A DNA stretch of 64,000 bases from Clostridiales bacterium VE202-21 (GTDB lineage: Bacteria > Bacillota > Clostridia > Lachnospirales > Lachnospiraceae), in assembly GCA_000509105.1 (NCBI GenBank), contig BAIF02000099.1:1-64000 (forward strand). The letters are read 5' to 3'. This document shows positions 48,753 through 56,664 of the stretch, piece by piece. The stretch's first letter is position 1; the number at the start of each line of letters is the position of its first letter. The notes under the pieces are model-generated. The model saw only the letters and a list, made by a program, of their open reading frames with translations, did not search any database and was not told the DNA's origin. The translations under genes were made by a program, and so were the position numbers.

Positions 48753-48918
48753 AAATACTCTTCCTCCTTTATAAATCTTTTTGATTATGGTGTGTTTGTG
48801 TTAAAATTGCACAACATACATTAACTTATCTACGTAAAAGTATACAATATATCAACACTAAACTATATATCTGTCAGCAACAAAATTAACCGTACTTTTT
48901 TGTTACTAAAAGAATTCA

Positions 48919-48948
48919 TTATCTATTCAGTGTGCACTCAATAGATAA
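48919..48948. promoter_or_regulatory. 30-bp imperfect palindrome, candidate operator
   Basis: The segment reads the same on both strands at 26 of 30 positions, with outer arms TTATCTATT and AATAGATAA. It sits in the AT-rich 335-bp gap between the divergent hpdB-like and radical SAM genes, 167 bp from the hpdB-like start. PucR is the obvious candidate ligand. A tentative minus-strand promoter (TTGATA, 17 bp, TAGATA) lies between it and the hpdB-like gene. Confidence 0.5.
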
Positions 48949-49087
48949 CTTCTAAGAATAAGTACGCATGATAGAATATTGAGTATTTTAAAACACCTTA
49001 AAAAAATCACAATTTAGCTATAGAAATTGCAAGAAATAAAAGAAAAGAAATCTTACTATGAATTCAGAACAGATAGGAGGCATAGTG

Positions 49088-50083
49088 ATGATTTCTTTTT
49101 CTAATCATGTCGACGGGCTTGAAGCAATCTTCAGGAAAGTTGATGAGAATCAGGATTTGACAAAGGACGATGCAGTAAAACTTCTTAGTATAGACAGTCA
49201 TTCTTCGGAGTTTTATGCATTACTGGCTAAGGCGAATGAACTCTCCAGAAGAGAGTATGGAAGAAAGGGATATGTATTTGCACAGATTGGGCTCAATAGT
49301 GCGCCATGTACCGGGAATTGCAAGTTCTGTTCCCTTGCCAGGGATAGTTTTGTAGTAGAGGATAAAACAGAAAAGCCGTTGGAAGACATACTTGCAGAAG
49401 CCTCCAGGGCAGTGGAGGAGAAGGCGGACGCCCTGTTTCTTATGACCACGGCGGATTACGGGGTTGAGAGATTTCTGGAGGTTTCCGGAGAAGTGAAAAA
49501 ACTGCTGACACCGGAGATGATGTTTATTGCCAATATTGGTGACTTTGGACTGGAAACGGCAAAGCGGCTCAAGGAAGTGGGATACACAGGCGTTTACCAT
49601 ATTGTCAGAATGAACGAGGGACAGGATACGGATCTTCCAAAGGAGCAGAGAATTGCGACTCTGGATGCCATTAAAGCAGCGGGCCTGGAGTTGATCTACT
49701 GTGTAGAGCCGATCGGACCGGAACATACATACGAACAGATTGCAGATGAAATGCTGCGCGCCAGAGAATACAGTGTAAATGTTATGGCCTGTATGAAACG
49801 GGTAGGCGTGCCGGGTACTCCTCTTTTTGATAAAGGAGAGATTACAGATCTGGAACTGGCCAAGATTGTCGCTGCGGCAAGGCTGGTAACCAGGCCCAAA
49901 CAGTCTATGAATGTCCATGAGCCGAAGCAGATGGCGCTGCTCGCGGGCGTAAACCAGCTGTATGCGGAGATCGGGATTAACCCAAGGGACTGCAGCGTTG
50001 AAACCGGGACAAACCGGGGCTGTTCCATACCCGAAGTCAGGGCAATGCTTGCACAGGCAGACTATGATACATGTGGATCATGA
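49088..50083 (+). CDS. BioB-like radical SAM protein of a corrinoid gene cluster
   Basis: The 331-residue protein carries the radical SAM motif in APCTGNCKFCSLARDS (CxxxCxxC), then ALFLMTTADYG, IANIGDFG and a C-terminal region with RPKQSMNVHEPKQMALLAGVN and TGTNRGCSIPEVRAML. The overall pattern is BioB/HydE/PylB-like, but biotin genes are absent nearby. The start is ATG 49088 because TAGGAGG lies 7 bases upstream; ATG 49058 is less likely. The next gene, a UroD/MtaA-type methyltransferase, begins 47 bases on. The reaction is unknown; the context suggests a role linked to corrinoid methyl transfer. Confidence 0.85.
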   Translation: MISFSNHVDGLEAIFRKVDENQDLTKDDAVKLLSIDSHSSEFYALLAKANELSRREYGRKGYVFAQIGLNSAPCTGNCKFCSLARDSFVVEDKTEKPLEDILAEASRAVEEKADALFLMTTADYGVERFLEVSGEVKKLLTPEMMFIANIGDFGLETAKRLKEVGYTGVYHIVRMNEGQDTDLPKEQRIATLDAIKAAGLELIYCVEPIGPEHTYEQIADEMLRAREYSVNVMACMKRVGVPGTPLFDKGEITDLELAKIVAAARLVTRPKQSMNVHEPKQMALLAGVNQLYAEIGINPRDCSVETGTNRGCSIPEVRAMLAQADYDTCGS

Positions 50084-50129
50084 AAGTTTTTAAGATAAAA
50101 TATTGCAAAAAAGAAAGTGAGGAAGCAAA

Positions 50130-51494
50130 ATGAACCAGAAAGAAATTCTTATCAAAACACTGCACCACGGGGAGACAGACCAGGTGGCATGGGTACCATT
50201 TGCAGGCGTGCATGCGGGCAGCCTTCTGGGCTATACAGCTACGGAAGTGCTCCAGGACGGGGACAAACTGTTTGAATCTCTGATGGAAGTGAATAAGTTG
50301 TATAAACCGGCGGGACAGCCAGTTATCTTTGACCTGCAGGTTGAGGCGGAATGCCTGGGATGTAATCTGGTGTGGGCGGACGACGCTCCGCCGTCTGTAG
50401 CCAGCCATCCGATGGAAGGAGAAGAGGAGCTGGAGACACCCTGCTACTGCACCATTCCGACAAAAGAATCCGGTCGTATTCCTATGATCATGGACGTTAT
50501 GAAGCGTATGAAAGAAGCGGTCGGTGATACAACTGCATTATACGGCCTGATCTGCGGACCTTTTACACTGGCAACACATCTGCGCGGCAATGACATTTTC
50601 ATGGATATGTACGACGATGAGGATGCCGTGATTGAATTCCTGGAATACTGTGATGCGATTGCTATGAAGATGGCCGAATATTATATAGAAGCAGGTATGG
50701 ATGTGATCGCAGTAGTAGACCCGCTGATTTCCCAGATTTCTTCTGATCATTTTGAGATGTTCATGAGCGCACCGTTCAAGAAGCTGTTTGACCATATCAG
50801 AGAACTGGGCGCACTGTCTTCCTTCTTTGTATGCGGCGATGCGACAAGGAACATCGAGGTAATGTGCCAGACAGGCCCTGATTCCATCTCTATCGATGAG
50901 AACGTGGACCTGCTTGCAGCAAAGGCGATCACGGATAAGTACAACGTGGCGCTTGGCGGAAATATCCCGCTGACAACGGTCATGCTGCACGGTACACAGC
51001 AGGATAATATGAAGTTCGTGATCGACCTTCTGGATAATATGCCGAACAAGAAAAACTTCATCCTTGCTCCGGGCTGTGATATGCCGTATGCTGTTCCTGT
51101 TGAGAACACAATCGGTGTAGTACAGGCAATCCATGAGCCGGACTCCGTAAGAGAAATCCTGAAAAACTATGTGGCTGCAGACGAGGATATTGAAGTGGAA
51201 CTGCCGGATTACGAGCATTTGGAGAAACCGCTTGTGGAAGTATTTACACTGGATTCCGCAACATGTGCGGCATGTACGTATATGATGGGCGCTGCCAATG
51301 AGGCAAAGGAGACATTCGGTGACGCAATTGATATGATCGAGTATAAGTTTACGATCAAGGAGAACATTGCACGCTGCAAGAAAATGGGAGTTCCGAACCT
51401 TCCGTCTATGTATATTAACGGTGAATTAAAATTTCGTTCTCTTGTACCTGCGAAAGAAGAATTGGAGGCAGCAATCAAGGCTGTTATGCCCTAA
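50130..51494 (+). CDS. UroD/MtaA-type methyltransferase fused to a thioredoxin-like domain
   Basis: 454 residues. Positions 1 to about 345 form a uroporphyrinogen-decarboxylase-fold domain as in MtaA/MtbA/CmuA (HHGETDQVAWVPFAGVHAG, GLICGPFTLATHLRG, VDPLISQISSDHFEMF). MtaA-type enzymes bind Zn through H-x-C and a distal Cys; here the first motif reads FFVCGDA with no His, and the distal motif is APGCDMP. Residues 370-454 form a thioredoxin/glutaredoxin-like domain with CAAC (about 379-382) and a cis-Pro motif VPNLPSMYING. AAAGAAAGTGAGG precedes the ATG. It likely moves a methyl group to or from the corrinoid protein encoded downstream. Confidence 0.85.
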   Translation: MNQKEILIKTLHHGETDQVAWVPFAGVHAGSLLGYTATEVLQDGDKLFESLMEVNKLYKPAGQPVIFDLQVEAECLGCNLVWADDAPPSVASHPMEGEEELETPCYCTIPTKESGRIPMIMDVMKRMKEAVGDTTALYGLICGPFTLATHLRGNDIFMDMYDDEDAVIEFLEYCDAIAMKMAEYYIEAGMDVIAVVDPLISQISSDHFEMFMSAPFKKLFDHIRELGALSSFFVCGDATRNIEVMCQTGPDSISIDENVDLLAAKAITDKYNVALGGNIPLTTVMLHGTQQDNMKFVIDLLDNMPNKKNFILAPGCDMPYAVPVENTIGVVQAIHEPDSVREILKNYVAADEDIEVELPDYEHLEKPLVEVFTLDSATCAACTYMMGAANEAKETFGDAIDMIEYKFTIKENIARCKKMGVPNLPSMYINGELKFRSLVPAKEELEAAIKAVMP

Positions 51495-51499
51495 GGTCA

Positions 51500-51547
51500 C
51501 ACCGTAATTCAGGCCCTAACGGGCGGGTCTGCTGCTAAGCAGCAGAA
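51500..51547 (+). repeat. 48-bp dispersed repeat, copy B
   Basis: Matches copy A at 45783-45830 in reverse orientation with 41 of 48 identities. It begins 6 bases after the methyltransferase stop codon and carries the same hairpin with a compensatory base-pair change. Its end lies at the ATG just upstream of the CobW-like start. Confidence 0.6.
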
Positions 51548-51561
51548 TGAGGTATGAAATA

Positions 51562-52482
51562 ATGAGTAAACTGTATTTAATTACCGGCTTCTTAGGAGCC
51601 GGTAAAACTACTTTTTTAAAAAATTTTATAAATGAATTGTCAGACTACCGGCTGCATTTGATTATCAATGAATTTGGAAAAGAAGGCGTGGACGGGGAGC
51701 TTCTTAGAGAACTGGGAACGGCGCTGGATGAGATCAACAACGGTTCCATATTCTGTTCATGCAGGCTGGATAAATTCGAGGAAGTGCTTGAAAAAGCCCT
51801 TTCGGAAAAACCGGACATAATAATTGTGGAGGCTTCCGGCCTCTCCAATCCTATGAATGTCAGAAAAATCCTGCATCAGGAAGGCAAATTCTCAGATGTG
51901 GAATACATGGGAAGCATCTGCCTGGTTGATGCGAGACAGTTTCAGAAGGTTTATGAGACGGCAGTCGTGGTAAAGAAGCAGCTGGCGGTCAGTGATCTTG
52001 TGCTGGTCAATAAAACGGATCTGGCATCCAAAGAACAGATTGAGGAAATAAAGGGCATTATCAGAAAACACCGCCCGGAGGTTCCTGTACATACGACCAC
52101 CTTCGGCCGGATCGAAAGCGGCTGGCTGAATCCTGCCGCTCCTCCGGATAACCAGCCGGAAGAGCCTGTGATACAGAGCGCGGATATTACCTTGAAAAAA
52201 TACCTGCTCCGTTTGAATCCGGGATTGGAACTGAAAAAACTTCAGAAATTCATTGAAATGTTTCTGGATGATACTTACCGTGTCAAAGGATTTGTTGAAG
52301 TGCAGGGGGAGATTTATCTTGTGAACTGCGTGGGCAGTATCTACCAGGCTGAAAGGTTTGAAGGGAAGCCGGAACACGTCAATGATCTGGTGATTCTCTC
52401 AGGAAATGGCCTGCCCGTTAAAAAGTCTTTGAAAAAAGCGATGGCGTGGTATCCCGAGATTGCCGCGGAACTGAAAAAGTAA
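51562..52482 (+). CDS. CobW/P47K-family GTPase (metallochaperone-like)
   Basis: The 306-residue G3E GTPase has the P-loop GFLGAGKTTFLKNF (residues 8-21), the metal-binding cysteine motif FCSC in place of the usual CxCC, VEASGLSNP, NKTD, and a C-terminal CobW_C domain (VKGFVEVQGEIYLVNCVG). Such proteins deliver metals (Zn, Co) or cofactors to target enzymes. Between the methyltransferase and corrinoid protein genes it may load Zn or corrinoid. ATG 51562 follows GAGGT; the ATG at 51547 is in the repeat. Confidence 0.88.
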   Translation: MSKLYLITGFLGAGKTTFLKNFINELSDYRLHLIINEFGKEGVDGELLRELGTALDEINNGSIFCSCRLDKFEEVLEKALSEKPDIIIVEASGLSNPMNVRKILHQEGKFSDVEYMGSICLVDARQFQKVYETAVVVKKQLAVSDLVLVNKTDLASKEQIEEIKGIIRKHRPEVPVHTTTFGRIESGWLNPAAPPDNQPEEPVIQSADITLKKYLLRLNPGLELKKLQKFIEMFLDDTYRVKGFVEVQGEIYLVNCVGSIYQAERFEGKPEHVNDLVILSGNGLPVKKSLKKAMAWYPEIAAELKK

Positions 52483-52599
52483 ACAAAAAAAGAGATATTT
52501 GTACAAAGAGTTCCAAAAAAATTACTAAAAACAGAGCAGCAGATATTGTAAAATGATAACTAAAGCAGACACGCTTAATGAATGATGGAGGTATGTAAA

Positions 52600-53238
52600 A
52601 TGTCAAAGATTCAGGAAATTTCAGAATTCCTTCAAAAAGGAAGGGCAAAGAACGTAAAGGCACTGGTACAGGAGGCTCTGGATGAGGGGCTCGATCCAAA
52701 AGAGATTCTGAATGAAGGTCTTTTATCAGGAATGATGATCATTGGTGCAAAGTTTAAGAACAACGAAGTATTTGTACCGGAAGTTCTGGTAGCTGCAAGA
52801 GCTATGAATGCAGGTCTTACAGTCCTGGAGCCAAAACTGGTTGAGGTAGGTAATGAGCCGGTTGGAAAAGCTGTAATCGGAACAGTACAGGGAGACCTTC
52901 ATGATATCGGCAAGAACCTTGTCGTAATGATGCTTAAAGGAGCTGGATTTGAGATCCATGACATCGGTGTAGATGTGGAACCGGCTGTATTTATCGACAA
53001 GGCTGAAGAAGTAGGCGCGGACGTGATCTGTATGTCAGCTCTTCTTACAACAACAATGCCGAAGATGCAGGACTGCATTGACCAGCTGAACGAAAAGGGA
53101 CTTCGCGACAAGTATATCGTTATGGTCGGCGGCGCTCCGGTTAATGACAGCTTTGCAGAGCAGATTGGAGCAGACTACTATACACCAGATGCAGCAACAG
53201 CAGCAGAAGTTGCGAAGAAAGCAGTTTTGGAGAAATAA
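52600..53238 (+). CDS. Corrinoid (B12-binding) methyl-carrier protein
   Basis: The 212-residue protein has the helical cap domain (VQEALDEGLDPKEILNEGLLSGMMIIGAKFKNNEVFVPEVL) and the Rossmann B12-binding domain with the base-off His motif GDLHDIGKNLV, plus MSALLTTTM and GADYYTPDA. It is of the MtbC/MtaC class that carries the methyl group between substrate- and acceptor-side methyltransferases. GGAGGT lies 8 bases before ATG 52600. The substrate-side methyltransferase expected next to it is absent. Confidence 0.94.
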   Translation: MSKIQEISEFLQKGRAKNVKALVQEALDEGLDPKEILNEGLLSGMMIIGAKFKNNEVFVPEVLVAARAMNAGLTVLEPKLVEVGNEPVGKAVIGTVQGDLHDIGKNLVVMMLKGAGFEIHDIGVDVEPAVFIDKAEEVGADVICMSALLTTTMPKMQDCIDQLNEKGLRDKYIVMVGGAPVNDSFAEQIGADYYTPDAATAAEVAKKAVLEK

Positions 53239-53254
53239 GAGCCCTTTGGGAAAG

Positions 53255-53425
53255 TGCGGATTATAGTGACAAAGAGCATCGAATGAAGGAAACCGGTGTA
53301 AATCCGGTGCAGGCTTACCCCTACTGTAAACGTGGACGAAGAATAACAGCCATTGTCCGTCAGGATGAGAAGGCATTCCTAGGATGAAACGTGAGCCAGG
53401 ATACTTACATATCCCTATGGACCTG
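53255..53425 (+). promoter_or_regulatory. Cobalamin riboswitch upstream of the corrinoid activase
   Basis: Core elements are present: GGAAACCGGTGTAAATCCGG, GCAGGC, CCCCTACTGTAA, and the B12 box GTGAGCCAGGATAC near 53390-53403. A terminator candidate follows at 53478-53512. Adenosylcobalamin or related corrinoids should repress the downstream activase gene. Confidence 0.92.
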
Positions 53426-53475
53426 TTTTGGGTGGGAAACAGGATTCCGTTTGAATTATATAAAGTGTGTCAGCA

Positions 53476-53512
53476 GCAAACTCTTTTTACAAGGAGTTTT
53501 TCTTTTTATACT
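53476..53512 (+). terminator. Riboswitch expression-platform terminator
   Basis: AAACTC and GAGTTT flank a short loop and are followed by TTCTTTTT. The hairpin lies between the cobalamin aptamer and the activase start at 53626. Confidence 0.65.
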
Positions 53513-53625
53513 GGAAAATGAATGAAATACTGATACCTGCCCGGGGTTTTGGGCAAGTACGGATATGGTTGTCAAAACTGCGGGGGCAGAGCTTAGACTT
53601 CCGTTAGTTGAGAGAGGATAAGAAC

Positions 53626-55806
53626 ATGAAAATAACGGAATTTAATATAGAGATATGCAGAGAAAATGTATTTTCCCTGATAGACTGTTATGAAGACAGC
53701 GCTACCTACGATGATGTAATGGAAGAATATGAGGAAATGCTTCCGGAAGCATATAAAAAAATAGAGCCAATCGCACTGCTGGAATTCGGTGATGTGGAGG
53801 GATTTGAGCTCAGTCGGTATGGAGAGGGAATCCATCAGGCGCTCTACTGTGTCACTTCGGTGGGCGGTCAGCTGAGCCAGTGGTCCACACAGCTGTTCAA
53901 TGAGGGGGATTATCTGGGCGGTATGCTGGCGGATGCCATTGCGGATGACTATCTTTTCCAGATGGACCATCAGCTTCAGCCCTATATTATCGCCATGTGC
54001 AGGGAGAAAAAATGTGGAGTTTCCCGCCGCCTGGAGGCGCCCCAGGATATTCCGATGGAGGCCCAGAAAAAGGCGCTGGAGGTGACCGCAAGAGAAAACA
54101 GTGCAGGGATCCGTGTACTGGACAGCTGTATGTATGACCCGGTCAAGACGACCTGTCAGGTTTACCTGACTACGGATCATTCGGACATGTTCCGTATCCA
54201 TCATAATTGTGCAAGTTGCCCTAATGTCGGCTGCAGCCTTAGAAATGTCTCGGATTACACAATCACGCTTCATGACGGAGGCGACATCAGAGTACTGGAG
54301 GGCAGAAAGGGACATTCGCTGATGGAACTTCTCCAGGAACAGGGAATCTTCCTGCCGGCAGTCTGTGCGGGCAGGGGAACCTGCGGTAAATGCGGAATAC
54401 AGGTCCTTGAAGGGGACATTGCGCCTTCAGAGCAGGACAGGAAGTTCTTCAGCGGGGAGCAGCTGCAGGAGGGATACCGTCTGGCATGTAAGGCCTATCC
54501 TGAGGATGACTGCGTGATCGCTGTCGGGCTGCATAAGGAAGAAGAATTCGCGGTTCTGGCGGATGAGGAGCAGACAGCGGGAAAAGCGGCGAAAAGCAGT
54601 GCAAAGACCGGCCGCCGGTATGGAATCGCCGTGGACATCGGAACGACGACGATCGCCATGCAGCTGGTCAACATGGAGACACAGGAAGCGGAAGACGTTT
54701 TCACTACAATCAACAGGCAGAGGGCGTATGGTGCGGATGTAATCAGCAGAATTGAGGCCTCCAACGGCGGGAAAAGAGAAGCCCTGAGAAAAAGTATCCA
54801 GACTGACCTGATGCAGGGAATTGAGAGCCTGACAGAAAATGGGAAGATCCGGGTGGAGAAGATGATAATCGGAGCCAATACGACTATGGTACACCTGCTG
54901 ATGGGGTACTCCTGTAAAACACTGGGCGTATTTCCTTTCACCCCAGTTAACATTGACACCATACATACAACTTACAAAGAACTGTTTGAGCAGGAAGACA
55001 GGGACTTTGAGGTAGTGATTTTCCCTGGAATTTCTACTTATGTGGGCGGCGATATTGTGGCAGGCCTGTATTCTCTGGATTTTGATAAGAGAGAAAAGGT
55101 GTCTGTCCTGGTGGATCTGGGTACCAATGGGGAGATGGCGATTGGCAATAAGGACAGGATATTGACGACTTCAACGGCAGCGGGCCCTGCATTCGAGGGC
55201 GGCAATATTACCTTTGGCACGGGAAGCGTGCCGGGAGCAATCTGCAAAGTCGAACTGAAGGACGGCCATGCAGTTACCGGGACGATCCAGGATGCCAAAC
55301 CTGTCGGCATCTGCGGCACCGGGGTGATCGATATGGTATATGAGCTGGTAAAGGCGGAGCTTGTGGATGAGACTGGGCTAATGGAGGAAGATTATTTCGA
55401 CGACGGCTTTCCGCTTGCTGTCAGCAGCGATGGGACGGGGATCTCATTTTTCCAGAAGGATGTAAGGGAAATACAGCTTGCCAAGTCCGCAGTACGTGCC
55501 GGGCTTGAGACATTGATCCTGAACTTCGGCGCATCTTATGATGATATTGGGGCTATTTATATTGCAGGAGGCTTTGGATATAAGATGGATATCGTAAAAG
55601 CCGTGGGAATCGGGCTGCTTCCGGAAGAATGCCAAGATAAGATTGAGGCGGTAGGAAACAGCTGCCTGAAAGGAACCCGGACATACCTGTTAAGCAGCGA
55701 CTGCACAGAGCGCGTGCAGCGTATTCTGGAGAGTTCATCGGAAGTACAGCTCTCCAACGATAAACATTTTAATGAATTTTATATGGACTATATGTATTTT
55801 GAATAG
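53626..55806 (+). CDS. Corrinoid reductive activase (RACo/DUF4445) with MetH-activation-like N-terminus
   Basis: 726 residues in three parts. Residues 1 to about 210 resemble the B12-dependent methionine synthase activation domain (ALYCVTSVGGQLSQWS, ADAIADDYLFQMDHQLQ, RLEAPQDIPM, CASCPNVGCSLRN). Residues 220-305 are a [2Fe-2S] ferredoxin (CAGRGTCGKCGIQV and a later Cys in YRLACKAYP). Residues 330-726 are an ASKHA ATPase domain (GIAVDIGTTTIAMQLV, DLGTNGEM, IAGGFGYKMD). RACo proteins use ATP to reduce inactive Co(II) corrinoid to Co(I). GAGAGGA precedes ATG 53626. A cobalamin riboswitch controls it. Confidence 0.92.
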   Translation: MKITEFNIEICRENVFSLIDCYEDSATYDDVMEEYEEMLPEAYKKIEPIALLEFGDVEGFELSRYGEGIHQALYCVTSVGGQLSQWSTQLFNEGDYLGGMLADAIADDYLFQMDHQLQPYIIAMCREKKCGVSRRLEAPQDIPMEAQKKALEVTARENSAGIRVLDSCMYDPVKTTCQVYLTTDHSDMFRIHHNCASCPNVGCSLRNVSDYTITLHDGGDIRVLEGRKGHSLMELLQEQGIFLPAVCAGRGTCGKCGIQVLEGDIAPSEQDRKFFSGEQLQEGYRLACKAYPEDDCVIAVGLHKEEEFAVLADEEQTAGKAAKSSAKTGRRYGIAVDIGTTTIAMQLVNMETQEAEDVFTTINRQRAYGADVISRIEASNGGKREALRKSIQTDLMQGIESLTENGKIRVEKMIIGANTTMVHLLMGYSCKTLGVFPFTPVNIDTIHTTYKELFEQEDRDFEVVIFPGISTYVGGDIVAGLYSLDFDKREKVSVLVDLGTNGEMAIGNKDRILTTSTAAGPAFEGGNITFGTGSVPGAICKVELKDGHAVTGTIQDAKPVGICGTGVIDMVYELVKAELVDETGLMEEDYFDDGFPLAVSSDGTGISFFQKDVREIQLAKSAVRAGLETLILNFGASYDDIGAIYIAGGFGYKMDIVKAVGIGLLPEECQDKIEAVGNSCLKGTRTYLLSSDCTERVQRILESSSEVQLSNDKHFNEFYMDYMYFE

Positions 55807-55883
55807 GCGCAGTGATTTTTGTTTACGCAAAGCATGAACATCCTCCGGGCTGCTGCATATACTGAGCAGAGGAGGATGATGAT

Positions 55884-56360
55884 ATGGTTGATAAATTAAA
55901 CGGAATGCCGGAAGCTTCTGCAAAGATAAAAGGATCGGATAAATACCCAGAGATCCATGGAATGGTTTATTTCTATGAAGTATACGGAGGGACGATCGTG
56001 TTGGCTGAGGTATACGGGCTGCCGGATGAAAATGCGCCGGACATGAGCAGATTTTTTGCCTTCCACATTCATGAAGGGAAACAATGTTCCGGGAATGCTG
56101 AGGAGCCTTTCGCAGATGCCGATGGGCATTTTAATCCCGAACATACGGATCACCCGGAACATGCCGGTGATCTGCCGCCTCTGCTGTCTACACACGGTGC
56201 AGCCTGCAGTGCGGTATATACCGGGAGATTTTACCCGGATGATGTGGTCGGCAGAACAGTGGTCATCCATATGAACCCGGATGATTTTAAGACACAGCCG
56301 TCAGGAGACAGCGGCGAAATGATTGCCTGCGGCGAGATCCATGAATGGGTGGGGGAATGA
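55884..56360 (+). CDS. Cu/Zn superoxide dismutase-like protein, no signal peptide
   Basis: The 158-residue protein keeps the metal ligands of Cu/Zn SOD: HIH in FAFHIHEGKQC, DGHFNP, the His/Asp zinc loop DHPEHAGDLPP, and VVIHMNPDD, as well as the disulfide cysteines (KQC and ACGEI). The active-site Arg before the second Cys (normally GxRxACG) is replaced by Met in SGEMIACGEI. No signal peptide is present, so it should be cytosolic, unlike most bacterial SodC. GAGGAGG precedes the ATG. It may be a superoxide-handling or metal-binding homologue; full SOD activity is uncertain. Confidence 0.85.
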   Translation: MVDKLNGMPEASAKIKGSDKYPEIHGMVYFYEVYGGTIVLAEVYGLPDENAPDMSRFFAFHIHEGKQCSGNAEEPFADADGHFNPEHTDHPEHAGDLPPLLSTHGAACSAVYTGRFYPDDVVGRTVVIHMNPDDFKTQPSGDSGEMIACGEIHEWVGE

Positions 56361-56439
56361 GTTAGAAGGGGGCGCTCCATGTCAGTGATGCTGGGAAGAC
56401 ATAGGGGCTGTATATGCCGCTGCGATTTGTACCCGTACT

Positions 56440-56520
56440 GCTGACTGCTTCAAAAAACTGTTGCCGGATATGTGGGTATGGAGCACACATATCCGGCAAC
56501 GGTTTTTTGGAGCAGTCAGC
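56440..56520. terminator. Long bidirectional terminator
   Basis: Two 35-nt arms (56440-56474 and 56486-56520) pair completely, with two G-T pairs on one strand, around an 11-nt loop. AAAAAA and TTTTTT tracts inside the stem serve both directions between the converging SOD-like and GGDEF genes. Confidence 0.85.
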
Positions 56521-56664
56521 GTATTCATACGCATGCGCTCCTTTATTAAGTGCTTGCTGAGATCATTCTTTGGGCAGGGTTTGGACTATGCAGTTGTTTT
56601 TTCCGGAGGATTTGGCATCGTACAGGCATTTGTCGGCTAGGGTGTATGCGGTTTGGAAGCTGAT

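Noticed and set aside
49088-50083. Biotin synthase (bioB)
   Set aside because: The radical SAM motif is BioB-like, but no biotin genes are nearby and the context is corrinoid methyl transfer.
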